From: Vigna angularis
Taxonomy: Eukaryota; Streptophyta; Magnoliopsida; Fabales; Fabaceae
Length of the DNA stretch: 64,000 bases
NCBI RefSeq assembly: GCF_016808095.1
Contig: NC_068975.1
Span: 7,566,001-7,630,000, forward strand
Reading direction: 5' to 3'
Shown: one piece after another, positions 22,903-34,618 of the stretch
Position numbering within the stretch: position 1 is the first letter of the stretch
Layout: every line of letters begins with the position of its first letter
The notes under the pieces: model-generated
Seen by the model: only the letters and a program-made list of their open reading frames with translations
The model's database searches: none
What the model was told of the DNA's origin: nothing
Program-made: the position numbers and the translations under genes

Positions 22903-24281
22903 CACTAGTGCAATGAAGGGAAATGGCACCGGTTAGATTTGCTTATAGGTACCGGTTCTACAACCGAGGCATACGCAGGCGAGGCAATATGTCTTCCCCT
23001 TTTGACCTCGGGTAAGAACCGATGCATATTTAATTGGGATACGGCCTCGGTTGCTCCGTACCCGAAGCAGTACACTTTTTATTTTTTTTTTTATTTTTTT
23101 TGCAGGACATATGGCCTCGGTTCCCCCTGAACCGAGGCATAAAGCCTCCATCCACCGCCAGTTTTAGGCATCGGTTCTTTTACGTAACCGAAGCAGTAAC
23201 TTGTTTTATTTTTTTTTAAGCTTCAGGATGTTGTTGATGTTTGTTCTTATGCATCACCCATCTTCCACTGCCATCACCCATCTTCCACTGCCACCAGCAT
23301 GATTTCCCACTTTCAGAGCTGCAATTCCACATTTTCAGTGAAACAAGAATGATTCTCTACCAGCTTCTCTTCCTCTGTTCCTGGAGGTCTCAGCTCTGCC
23401 GCCACTCAAAAACTCCAATCAAAAATCCAAAAATTGAAATCGGAACCCTAGACGAATCGGAATGAGAATGACGTGCTCCCACCACCACCTGCAGAGAATC
23501 AAACTCCACCACTCTTGCAAAGCATCATTTAAACATAAAACAACCCAAACAAAATTAGAAAAAGGAGACGGAAGGAAGTTTCCTCCTTCCCTGCAAATCA
23601 GAACAAAGAGAAGAAGAACGAGAATGACCGCCCTTGCGCCCCCACTGCGTCTTCACCGCGCCTCAATCACGCCATTGAATATCCTTCGTCGCGCCTCCAT
23701 CAGAGCAGAGAAGAGGAAGGAAGGGAAACAAAAGAAAAAGGGAGAAAAGAGAAGAGCGGCGCAACTTCTATCTCTGTTTGCGAAATTTAACCCTAAACAC
23801 ATGTTATTACCTCGGTTATTTTTTTAACCGAGGCAATAAGGGTCTACGGCCTCGGTTCTATAAAGATACGAGGCCTAAACGCTCTCAAAAAAATAAAAAA
23901 ATAATTACAAAATGTCACCGCGCCAGTTTTAGGCATCGGTTCCTTTTGAACCGCGACATATACCTTTGCGCGATAATTACAAAAATGCCACCGCACCAGT
24001 TTTAGGCATCGGTTCTTTTTGAACCGAGGCATATACCTTGCGCGATAATTACAAAAATGTCACCGCACCAGTTTTAGGCATCGGTTCTTTTTGAACCGAG
24101 GCATATACCTTGCGCGATAATTACAAAAATGCCACCGCACCAGTTTTAGGCATCGGTTCTTTTTGAACCGAGGCATATTCATTTGTGATAACTACAAAAA
24201 TGCCACCGCGCTATTTTTTGCTTCGGTTACAGCTTAACCGATGCCAAATGCGCGAGTTAAAATCTTGTTTTTTTACTAGTG
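22903..24281. mobile_element. Small non-autonomous CACTA nested in the larger CACTA
   Basis: The left end is CACTAGTGCAATG at 22903; the right end is GTTTTTTTACTAGTG to 24281. A 3-bp TSD ACT is at 22900-22902 and 24282-24284. Inside the ends are many copies of a GGCATCGGTTC ... GAACCGAGGC inverted repeat. The middle (23240-23820) is richer in coding-like codons and in CCACC/GAAGA words, possibly captured host sequence, but no domain is recognised and no transposase is present. Length is 1,379 bp. Confidence 0.9.
23930..24190. repeat. ~73-bp tandem repeats in the small CACTA
   Basis: Four units carry CAGTTTTAGGCATCGGTTC, TTTTT-type spacers, GAACCGAGGCATATACC and GCGCGATAATTACAAAAATG. Each unit contains a 7-bp-arm hairpin (TCGGTTC/GAACCGA). 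Position and form match transposase-binding subterminal repeats. Confidence 0.85.
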
Positions 24282-25045
24282 ACTTACTACCAGCCATAGA
24301 TTCAGAATTATTAAGCAAGACTATCTTGAATAAATCAATATTTGACAATCAATTAACATTTTAGATAAAGCAGATAGTGTATGGTGTTGTTTCATGATGA
24401 AAAAAATAGGTTGTTTTCAGTGTCACATCACAGGTACAGAAATACAAAAACTAGCTCTAATAACAACTCCATAGAAAAGTCACATTATTCTTTTAGAACA
24501 CACTTTTAGCGTCAATTAAATTCATAGTTATCGATCCTAATAGAATAGCATGATGACTAACTGTTAGGTTCCTAGATAGAGGAAACCAGGAAAAACCCAC
24601 TGCATAAAATAAATAAGCAAACAGGTTGGTTTTCTCCCAAGAAGAGAAGAACTCAACAAGGATGAACAAGATATGCTACCGCGTAAAAACACCCAGAATT
24701 CTAACAAGATCCAATGCATTAGTGTTAGAATAATGAACAAACACACCTAACCAAGAGTGATACTACCTTGCCTCATCTAAACTATTAAAGAACAACTTTG
24801 AACATCAGTATGTAGGCCTTTATAAAGATTGCATTACAGCAACTACAATGCCAGGATCTTATAATCAACTCTCATGAAGTCTTATTTTACTTTCAATGGG
24901 TATCATCATGCCACCAATGTTGAAATCTTATGAAACACTTTTTGATAAAATTATTTTCCATGAAAGTGATTAGACTTGTTGAGAACTAATTTATTATCCT
25001 CAATCCTATAAATATACTAATTATTGAAGTTTCTGTTTTGGCAGG

Positions 25046-26441
25046 AAAGAGCAATACTTCTCTAACTGTAATAGCAATAGCCTTTGTCACACTAGTAATT
25101 CTTATGTGCATCTATTTAAGAATGAGGAAGTCACGGAAACAGATTGAAGGTAAGCTAACATCACATTCTCTTTTATTATGATATTTGTTGATTTAATCCT
25201 TTGCTATCTGCAATGGAGTTAATAGGGTAAAACTGAAGAAGTACACTATGGTTGCTACCCACAATGACAATAGAATTTGAAATTTCTTCCACTGTTGGAA
25301 AAGAAGTGCATGGTTCAATCACTGTCAGGAAATAGTAAAATGAAAAAAGGACACTTGCAATAATAGGTGTTTATATAATAAAATGCATTTGGAGAAAGAA
25401 TATAAACTTTTTTAAAATGTCTGAAAATCAGCTTATCCAAAATAATTAGTTGTAGAATTTCTGATTCACATAATACAAATAGTCTAAATAAACTTATGCC
25501 AATTATCACTTAACTTTAACATGTCAGCTATAATAAATAAGAGATATCATCATAAATTTTTATATTATAAGTTCTACCAAGTTTCCAAAAGAAAGTTATT
25601 ATTGTTATCATAAATAAGCAAGTAAGTGTCTATAAGAAGAATATTTTCCTAAAATGAAGTAGAATTCCATTTAGAGAACTAATTTGTTGCAACTCATTCC
25701 CAGTTCAAGCTGAAAATCATGATGAAATCACATCAATAGAGACATTGCAATTGGACTTATCCACAATCATGACGGCTACAAACAACTTTTCTGATGCAAA
25801 TAGGCTAGGAGAAGGAGGATTTGGACCTGTTTAAAAGGTAAATATAACAGTGTCACAAAAAGATGTACATCACATCTACAAAATATAGTGGTATACCTAA
25901 TAGGCCGTTACCCTGACTTACATTCATAAACTTTAAATTTTCAGGGTAAACTCTCCAATGGTCAAGATGTTGCAATCAAAAGGTTGTCCAAGAACTCCCT
26001 CCAAGGAGAAATTGAGTTTAAGAGTGAGGTGATGTTAGTGGCCAAACTTCAGCACCGAAATTTAGTTAAGCTGATAGGATATTGCTTGGAAAGAAGAGAA
26101 AGGCTATTGATGTATGAATTTGTTCCCAACAAAAGCCTCGATTTCTTCATAATTGGCAAGTCAAAATTAAGGAACCGAACCATCTATTCTTCATTTATAA
26201 ACATTCTAACTCGTTGAGAATATCGTATCTTGGCTTTGGTTTATAGATGAAGTTGGGCGGGTACAATTGGATTGGGAAAAGCGACACAAAATCATAACAG
26301 GCATAGCTAGAGGTCTTCTTTATCTTCACGAGGATTCACGTTTGACGATCATTCACCGTAATCTCAAAGCAAGTATCATTTGTTTAGATGCCGAGATGCA
26401 TCCAAAGATATCAGATTTTGGCATGGCAAGATTAGATTGTG
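25046..26441 (+). pseudogene. Cysteine-rich receptor-like kinase fragment captured by CACTA
   Basis: Exon-like blocks keep splice borders: 25046-25149 (transmembrane segment TVIAIAFVTLVILMCIYL plus basic stop-transfer), 25704-25837 (ATNNFSDANRLGEGGFGPV, glycine loop), 25945-26155 ([20 protein letters not shown], then [11 protein letters not shown]), and 26247-~26441 ([22 protein letters not shown]). This order matches DUF26/CRK or S-domain kinases at the plasma membrane. Defects: Tyr-to-stop TAA (25832-25834) right after GGFGPV; HRD reads HRN, so the catalytic Asp is lost; extracellular and C-terminal kinase parts are missing. The third donor is a GC type (G|GCAAGT). A 20-bp tandem duplication at 26434-26473 marks the downstream break. 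Confidence 0.85.
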
Positions 26442-26473
26442 GAGTTCAATGTTAGATTGTGGAGTTCAATGTT

Positions 26474-27077
26474 TCAAAAATTGTTATTAAAGTCTTAGAC
26501 CAAACCAGAGACAAAATGTTTTGAGTTCCCACAAAAAGATCGAACATCAGTAGATCGAACAAACAAAGAACGAGAGAGCCAAAACCGGAGAGCCAAGATC
26601 GAACACAGTCTTACCTTGACGATCAATGCGGGAGCGCGCCAGAGCACCTCGAACTTGCTCAACCCACAAATGCCTCGACGCCTCCACCTCGATGCCTCAA
26701 CCTCGACGTCTCCACCTCGACGCTCCACCTCGCAGAAAACACAAAGCCAAGAAAGAAGAGAAGACTAACACGAAGCCAAGCCAAAGAAGAAGCCAAGCCA
26801 AAGAAGAAGCCAAGTAGAAGAAGATTGTGGTAGGGTAGGGTTTGGGGAAAATTTTGATGAAGATGGGGAGAAGGTTTTAGGGTTCGAAAGTATCTGAAAC
26901 TAGAACAAATGTTACTAGAACGAATGACCGAAGGCGCGGGGAAGGGGATACGGGTTCGTAAGTATTATAAAATTTAAAAAACAATTAGGGGCGGTTGTAC
27001 ATAAACCGCCGAGAATTATTCGGGGTTTCTAGAACCGCCGGAAAATAACCCTCCTAAAATTAATTATATTTGTAGTG
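26474..27077. other. Right-hand interior and subterminal part of the CACTA element
   Basis: Runs rich in CCTCGACG and GAAGCCAAGCC words (26640-26820) are low-complexity, not a convincing gene. 26985-27060 holds inverted GGGCGGTT/AACCGCC motifs matching the left-hand subterminal repeats. Confidence 0.6.
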
Positions 27078-28110
27078 ATAGATCTAAGAAAATACTCATC
27101 AATGTAAATCTCCATCATTTTCTTTAAGTAATAACAAAATCGTTCACACTAGATTGAAGCTTCTCGTATATTATTACAAAAAACCATTATTGCTCCCTAA
27201 ATGATTGTCAAAATAATAATAAAAAATAGGGTTAGGTTCGTGGTTATGGAGTCATTTTTTAATTGCTTTATATCTCATATTGATTTAATGATATATGGAA
27301 GCATCTTTTTATTTGTGAAACATAGATTTTTGATAAATAAATAAAAATTTATATGTTTGAGTTTCATAAATATTTGTGTTATAAATAAAACCTTGATAGG
27401 AGTTTCAATCTAAAAGAAAAATAATACTTTGGATATAAATATTAATTATTATTTCTATTTTAAGTAATTGATAACTAATCTTTAATTTAAAAAAATACAA
27501 TTGATAATTTTTTATAATTAATTAAATAAGCATTCAATGTATTCTAAATAGGGGTTTATAAATACAATTTCAGGTAAGTTAATAGAAAAACAAAAGACAT
27601 GTGAATTAAAACGACTTCTTCCTAATCTATACAGAAACAAAAATAAGAAATAAAAAACAAAGTTGTATGATCTAACAATGCTTCCTGTTTAAAAAAAAAA
27701 AAACTGAACTTGTGTTGAAAGTATGACTTTTTCATTGGAAAGTTGTATTCTAAATACCAGTTACTTCTAAAAGAAATTATCTATTTGGATAATTAAAAAC
27801 CACAATGGTGCATTTTCCTATAATACAAAGTATTAAAAATGAAAATCAAAACTATTCAATACGAGAGTGATTTATGACTTTTTATACACTAATAATCGTT
27901 ATGCTAATGTTTGTCGTCAACTTAAACATATTTGGATTAAACTCATACAAACTATAATTCTCATGATGTAAACTTCAGGCAAATTACTACTTAATTAAAT
28001 TGTTTATTGAAGAAGACCCTAATCCTTGATTGATGTGAAAAGTAAATTAAAAATACTTAAAGCACGCCGGAATTGTTCATGGAAATAACAATATTAATGA
28101 AAATTCAAGT

Positions 28111-28179
<69 letters not shown>

Positions 28180-28940
28180 TTTCATAGTTACGAAAATTTA
28201 GTTTGATGAGTGGACATGATAAATACACAAACCAAAGTTTACAACTTCACATTGATTACGTTTTAATTTTTTTAATGCAAAGTATTAGACAGAGATTAAT
28301 TATTTGACAAATTACTTCAGTGACTGAACATGAAAATTACACAAATCAAAGTATATAACTCTACATTGATTACGCTTCAATGTTTTAATCCAAAGTACTA
28401 CGTAGATATTAATAATTTAAGATTGTGAAATCTATGTATGATCCGTATGTTTTCTATTGTGTACACACATACTCGGACATTAGATTCAATGTTTAAATAA
28501 CTTCATAAATCATGTTTTCACGCTGTTTTTTTTTTCATCTATTTAGTGTGTTTTGTTTTTCTGGGAAATTACAAAATTGTTAAATTTAAAAAAATACTTA
28601 TTTTAATATAAGTCGTAAATAAATAAGCAAATTTATTTTAAAGAAATGTACAATTACCACTTTATATTTTTCTTTACACAAAATTCGTTATCTGAAGTAC
28701 AATTTTTTTTTCTTTTAGTTTCTATTATAAAAGTTGTTACAATACATAAAACTTTTATGCCTTATTTATTTTTAAAAATTTGAATTTGTAGAATCATAGA
28801 TAGTACAACTTATGTTTTTTATTTTATTTTTATAATTTGAAGCGTATATCTTATTCAAGATTATTCATATATTGGATTATACTCGTGACTTTTGCTAAAA
28901 GAAAAACATACAATGTAGAGTTGTAACATGCATAAAAGAG
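27078..28940. other. AT-rich intergenic DNA
   Basis: No gene recognised. It contains a (TA)n microsatellite at 28114-28177 and an imperfect direct repeat of ~100 bp: 28204-28305 and 28318-28418, both with ACACAAA(C/T)CAAAGT and CATTGATTACG. Confidence 0.7.
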
Positions 28941-29354
28941 AAAGGGTAGAAAAGGGAATGCACGCCTGAAATGGGTAAGGGACAAATGAGTAAATTGACT
29001 GAGATTTCTGGTGACAGAGAAACCGTTAGAAAAATCACATGTCAAGCCAAGAGAAGCGTGTATTTGAAGGACTACGTGTGAGCAAAAGAGACAGGCATGT
29101 GGTATGAAATTTCTTTCTGAATCTTCTCTCTATTGGTGCTTTCTTCTCTATTCTTCTATTAATTCTGGGTTTCCTCTCTGTCAGGTGGAATCCAATAATA
29201 TTCCAGCTCGGGCATCATTACACGCTATATTTTACACTATTCTATTAGTGCTACAATATTTCAGTTGTATTTTGCAGTTGAAATTATACTTTTCATACGC
29301 CTATATATACTATTCTCTGTTACTTTCACTACCTTAAATAAAATCAGTTGTTTT
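28941..29354 (+). repeat. 5' LTR of element E
   Basis: Matches 56660-57069 with ~18 substitutions and a 4-bp indel. A TATATATAC box lies near 29303. The gag start codon follows only ~23 bp after the LTR, and TGGTGCTTTCATTG just inside is the likely primer site; its tRNA is not identified. Confidence 0.75.
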
Positions 29355-29376
29355 ATTGGTGCTTTCATTGCTCTTT

Positions 29377-29674
29377 ATGGCTGAAGCAACAAGGTTGAAG
29401 GATGTTCAAGCTGAACTAAAAACCCAAGGTAGCGAGATTCAGAGGCTATTGGATTGATTTGAGTTGCGGGATCGTCAACGGCGTGAGTGCAATGCACAAA
29501 AAGAGGCGGAAAATCAAAATAGATTCGATCAAATACAAGCAACATTGGAACGCTTGTTAATGGAGAAATCGATGCATCAACACCATGAAGAGTCGACGAT
29601 GAACACGTCTTCGAGGCCGTTGAATGCAGCGTTTCCTATGAGGAATATTTCTCTGGAGTTTCTCACTTTGATGG
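29377..29674 (+). pseudogene. gag: gag of E, N-terminal part, interrupted by element B
   Basis: Begins MAEATRLKDVQAEL. A coiled-coil-like N-terminus is followed by a stop at 29455-29457 (TGA, probably from an Arg CGA), a Gln-rich stretch and a conserved F-x-H-F-D-G type segment. Element B is inserted at the FDG region, and the same frame resumes at 39186. Confidence 0.8.
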
Positions 29675-29679
29675 AACAT

Positions 29680-31634
29680 TGGTACGACTGTCAGCGGTAC
29701 AAATTTGATGTGCACGAATTAATGCAGTATATTACTAGGAAGTGACTCCTAGGTCGTCTCTCAAGGACCAATTTATGTGGGTTCAGTCTCAGATTTAACA
29801 CGAAGGGGGGTGTTTGTGTTTGGTTTTGCGAGAAAAAAATAAAAATAAAATTAAAATTGACTGGAATTTAAATAAGACAACTGAATTTAAAAACACTGAA
29901 ATAAATTTTAATGACGGTAAAAACAAGCGGTAAAAGATGGTAAAAATGGAAAATGGAAAATTACGCAATGGTAAAAACAACGTCTGAAAATAAAATGAAC
30001 AGAAAAATAAATTGACAGAATTTAACGGTGCAGAAAATCATGAACGGTAATTTTAACAGATAAAAACATTTAACTGAAAATCAAATTCATCAAGGATTCA
30101 ACGTTTAAATTAAAATTCAACACTTAGAAATAAAATAAAAATGAAATGATCAAACTGTGAAATGAACTACACGCTTCAGAAATAAAATTCATGCATTGTT
30201 TGAAAATAGAATTGGAAAAGAAGGAAGAGGCTAAACTACTCCTAATACAATCCTAAAATCTCTCCTAAAATCTAATGAGTCTTCTCTGCTGCTTGGCTTT
30301 CAATTTATAGCCACTTCTCTGGACCAACACCTGTATAATCCTCCTTCAATTCAGCTTGGTTGTTTTGTCTTATCTCCAATTGGCAGCTCGTGAATTCCTT
30401 CAAACTTCACGTTTGTTGTCTCTAATTGGTAGCTCCTTGTTTCAAGAAATTTCTTTTGTCAAATGTTCAGCTATTGAGCTCCTTGGGCGTGCCAAAGTCA
30501 AGAAGGTGGGGTCCTCCATTTTCTACCTCACTTGTCTTCTTCTTCAATTTGTCGTGTACACTCTTCTCCGTTCCAAGACACCAACCGTAGCCCCCTCATC
30601 TCCCAAACTATTGGATTGTTCAACATCTCCTTCTCCCTTCTCTTTGCTGCACCGTGAGCTTGAAACGTGTTGCTTCTAATATGCTACAACCAAATTGAAA
30701 ATCCAAAAGCTTTTCTTTCCATGTGGGCCGTAAGCTTTTCTTTCTCTACTAAATTCAGCACTTCAATTTTGGAGTAGTGCTTTTTGAACGTGAGCTTTGG
30801 TGGTCCCCCTCTTTGATTCCACTTCAAGTCCATTATGTGTTCTCTTCTACGTGTTCACCACTCTAAGGTGATCAAGCCTTCTTAACAAAACCGTGACCTT
30901 CCAAATGTGGTGGCTCCCACTCATTCCATTTGGTTTACGGCTTTAACCAATTCACACACTCAAAAAGAATTTTCCAATCCTAGGTGGCGGCTCCCATTCC
31001 AACGTATACTTGACTTGCGAAAATGAATTGTAGATGGGCCAATGAATAATTGAATGAGTGCTTAAGAATTCTGCAGCCTATTTCCTTTAAAGAAATCACA
31101 TATCTTATCCTCCAAAGAGCTATAAAACTGTGAGTGGCCCCTTGAAACGTGGTGACTTATTTTTACCATTTTGTTGACTTGCCAATGGTTGCAAAACCGT
31201 GTGGAATGTGCTTCTTCTAAATCAATTTTGTCCATGTGAAATGAGTGACCAATGGACCAAAATAAATCAGCATATAACATGAAATATGCTTCTCCCATAA
31301 CCGTGGCACCATCTTTCCAACTTCAAACAAAAATATTTCACTTCTAAGTTTCCACATAAACACCCAAAACAAATCATTGTGCGGCTTCTTCCAATTAAAT
31401 AACACCGTGTAAATGAATATTCTTTCAAATGTTCCAAATTTTATCTCCAAAATTTTTCCTGTAATCGATAATGAAATTAATTAGCTCAAATAATTCAAAT
31501 TAACTAAAATAAGAATTTCTGATCAAATTAAGCACAATTCAGTAAAATGGGAAAATACTGGACAATTATGCACAATTCCCTAATTAAATCTAGTACAATA
31601 AACTAAATGGAGTGAATAAAATATCGACTCATCA
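29680..31634 (-). repeat. 3' LTR of element B
   Basis: 1,955 bp, essentially identical to 37223-39180 apart from its outer ~20 bp (TGGTACGACTGTCAGCGG against TGGCATGACTGTCGCGG) and a few substitutions. Open frames within it are duplicated identically in the other LTR and are not genes. Confidence 0.93.
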
Positions 31635-33290
31635 AAATAGACCACACTTAGTCTTTTGCACTCCTGGGCAAAATTAAGACTCAAATCAGGGAATGGTTCG
31701 TAGGACATCAAAGGAGTGACACAAATGCAACATACAGAAAAATAAAGACTCACGAGAAAAATAAACAGAATTTACAAAGTTCTCAAGAAGTCTGGACAGA
31801 GAAAAGAAGTAGACAATATCCAACACATAGTCAAGAAAAGCACATACTTACAGAAATCATCCAAGCAATTCAATACATAGCAAAATGATTAATCAGTTCA
31901 AGAGGTGATTCAAAAATAACATAACCTCACAGATGCACTAATAGTGTTTCTCTCAAGTGTTTAGGGTAAATAATTTCAACTCAATGTACTCAAGAAAACA
32001 AACACAAGTAGACTTGGCAAGCTTCTAATATCAACACTTAAAACATATGCATGTTCAGATCTAAAGGTCTTTCAGGGTTGTAATGGGGCCAAGGATAGGG
32101 GAGGATAAAAATATGGATAAGTAGCTAGATCTCAGAAGAATTAGAGGAGCACTGGGAAAAAGTGTAAACACAGTGAAATCTCACCCAAACCTCTAATTCA
32201 ATCCTCTTCTCGACTCCATTATTCACAAAATTATTTTTCATTTTTTCTCTCTTTTTCTCATCAATTTTTTTTTATCCTGTCTCTTTTTTTTTTCTTTATC
32301 ACACAACAGGATATAAATCATCATTTCAAAACATGATGTGGAACCAACTAGCCAATTCATCAGAATTCCCAAGGAGACCACACTTATTCATAAAACACTT
32401 CTATAGCTCCAGACTTCCCTAAGGTTTAGGTAATCATTGTTTTTCACTTAGGGTCAGTGTATGAGCTTTAAAACAAACAAATGGGGAAAGTATAGGCTCA
32501 AAGGGGTTATCAAAGGATAATAACAGGGTAGGCTTATTTGGCTAAAGAGGGTCAAGAAATAAAATGCCTTTATGATTTCTAAACATGCATATAAATCAAG
32601 TCTATCAAAAAGAATCAAGCCAAGGCATATGTGCAAGAAATCAAGAGTCATATCACACAAGAAAGAACATTAAGTGGCTCAAATCTCACACAGGGTATCC
32701 GTGTTATAATTAATTCAACCTCTTGAACACATAATCATCTTTCCAAGCAGAGAAAAGCAAGGATTGCAATCTATAAGTATTAAGTAAGTGAAGGAAAAAT
32801 CTACAACTTAGACAAACTCCAGAAATCAAGAGAAAAATGTAAAATTTATTGCACTCAAGACACACTAAAACAACTTAAAACAGAAAAAATTTAGCACACA
32901 AAAACAAAAAATTTAACACACAAAATACATACTAACATAAACTAACAGAAAAATCAAAATTTCTCCCCAGTAGACCACACTTAAATCACACAATGTCCTC
33001 AGTGTGTTACAATCATCAGATTATCAATTTTAGAGCAGTCAAATAATATAGACAAGTGCAATAAAAAGTTAGGAAATGGGAAGAAATTTTCAGTAACATC
33101 CATCAGTAGATGTTATCAGTGACATCCATCAGCAGATGTCTAAATCACCTAGCACCCATCAGTAGATGCTAATAATAATATTTTTTTTTTTGAAAAAGGA
33201 GATGACCGGCACTGTGACAACAGTTTCGGTGGCAACAACCGGAACTGTTGCTACAGTGGCAGAACATTTGGCTACAAATAGGCAATAATC
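31635..33290. other. Non-coding 3' internal region of element B
   Basis: No gene. On the minus strand it resembles 47640-48751 of element C, including the polypurine-side sequence AGACTAAGTGTGGTCTATTT next to the LTR. It is therefore a conserved non-coding module of the family. A is deleted for this part. Confidence 0.7.
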
Positions 33291-34051
33291 GGCGTCTGAG
33301 CGGCATTTCCCGACTGCCCGCTCTCTCTCTCTACATCTCACTTCTCTCTTCTCTCTCTCCGCTCTCCTCTCTCTCAACCTGAGCGTCTGGAACCTCTGCG
33401 GAGCCTCTGCCCCGGTGCCATCTGAAGAGTCTGAGATCGGCGAGGAGCTTCTCTGCCAGCCTACTACTCCAAGTAAGTCCTCTGCTCCTAGATCTGCCTT
33501 TCTTTCTTCTTTCATGTAATTTCTTTCCATACTCCCCTTTAAGCTTTCCGTTATTCCTTTCCTTTATGCACTTCGTTCTACTTTTCTTTCTGCTTTTTAT
33601 TTTCCATTCTGCCTTCTCTTGTGCTTTCTCTGTTTTGCTCTCCCTTTCCCTTTTCCTGCTTTCCAATTTTTATTATTTTTTCTTTACTGCTTTTCCATTT
33701 TTCTTATTATTAAGCACACTAAAAGAAAAAAAAATAATAATAATCTAAAAACAAAATATGGACAACACACTGGACCTAGATCCGTTAGGACCCTTTGCAA
33801 GGACCTGGACCTAAAACTGGACAAAAACACTGATGGACCTAAAACTGAAAAATGGACAAACCTGAGACAAGATACTGAACATCAAAGACTCACAGGACAA
33901 AATAAATCTAACGGGAAACAAGAACAAATAAAGAAAACACAGAACTAATCTAATTTTTTTTTATGCTTTTTTTTTTCTGTTTTTTATTTTTTTATGTTTT
34001 TGTTTTTCTTTTTTTTTTATGTTGTTTTTTTATATATATATATTTTTTTAG
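33291..34051 (+). other. Untranslated first exon and intron 1 of WOX-like gene B
   Basis: The first exon-like block resembles 870-1013 of A and ends at donor CCAA|GTAAGT (33472/33473). The intron runs to TTTTAG at 34051. CT-rich repeats (CTCTCTCT) at 33320-33375 resemble a plant core-promoter or 5' UTR pyrimidine patch. The transcription start cannot be located. Confidence 0.5.
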
Positions 34052-34066
34052 AATATATTGAGAGGA

Positions 34067-34618
34067 ATGATGAGTGAGATAGAATCAGAGAGATACACCA
34101 GTCAGCGGTGGCATCCTACCGAAAATCAGACCCAGATGATGACCAGAATCTACAACTTTGGGGTCACACACCCAAGCAGAGCGCAAGTTGTCGAGATCAC
34201 GTCTCGACTAAGGATCTTCGGAGATGCCAGCAAATACAACGTGCACTGCTGGTTCAACAACCACGGCAATCGGGTCAGGCGCTGGCAAGCGGAGATAGAC
34301 CCCACTGGCACTCAGTTTTCACAACTGCCGCTATATATGTACGGTAAGACTCTGATCAAATCTCCATTTTTATTTATTTTTATTTTCCTCTTAAATTATT
34401 AACACAAGTTTTTTTTTTTTTTGTTGAAAGAATACGACTGGGTGATAATGAGAGCACCGAGGCTGCTGGATCTGTTTCCCGTTCCGATCATCCTCGACGA
34501 CGACAGGGACGAACGACAAATCCTGCCACCTATGCCCCCTGCATTCCGCACCAGAGCTCCCTCAACGGAGCTTACCCTAAGACCGCCACAACCAGCTCGT
34601 GAATTCTTTCATTTTTAA
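34067..34618 (+). CDS. WUSCHEL-type (WOX) homeodomain protein gene carried in retroelement B
   Basis: Coding exons 34067-34343 and 34431-34618 are separated by an 87-bp phase-1 intron (ACG|GTAAGA ... GAAAG). The 154-residue product has a WOX homeodomain at ~12-75, LLDLFPVP (WUS-box-like) at ~103-110, and TELTLRPP before the C-terminus. Compared with copy A, the homeobox exon differs by only three bases (Arg-to-His after RW, Glu-to-Lys before YNV, one silent). Exon 3 differs at about 27 of 188 sites, with more silent (14) than replacement (8) codons. The frame is open throughout and splice sites are canonical. It lies wholly inside the AACAT-flanked element, antisense to gag. A nuclear DNA-binding role follows from the family; activity is unproven. 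Confidence 0.82.

Larger units (their letters stand above)
20751..27077. mobile_element. Non-autonomous CACTA element carrying host-gene fragments
   Basis: The left end reads CACTACAAAAACC at 20751; the right end reads TATATTTGTAGTG to 27077, the inverse. A 3-bp target duplication ATA flanks it at 20748-20750 and 27078-27080, as CACTA elements require. Subterminal repeats of GGGGGTTTT/AAAACCGCCGG type lie inside both ends (20800-21160; 26985-27060). No transposase is present. The interior carries an NB-LRR fragment (minus), a receptor-kinase fragment (plus) and a nested smaller CACTA element, so it is a Pack-CACTA-like gene-capturing element. Confidence 0.88.

Noticed and set aside
23930..24190. 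Regular ~73-bp repeats with hairpins, CRISPR-like in appearance
   Set aside because: Units are contiguous without unique spacers, the genome is eukaryotic, and they lie within the ends of a CACTA element with TSD.
26495..26817. Arg/Lys/Pro-rich frames downstream of the kinase fragment
   Set aside because: Repetitive CCTCGACG and GAAGCCAAGCC words, no recognisable domain, within the CACTA interior.
30356..30679. 107-residue open frame, repeated identically at 37902-38225, that could look like a conserved gene pair
   Set aside because: Both lie inside the two nearly identical LTRs of element B; identity reflects LTR duplication, and no domain is recognisable.
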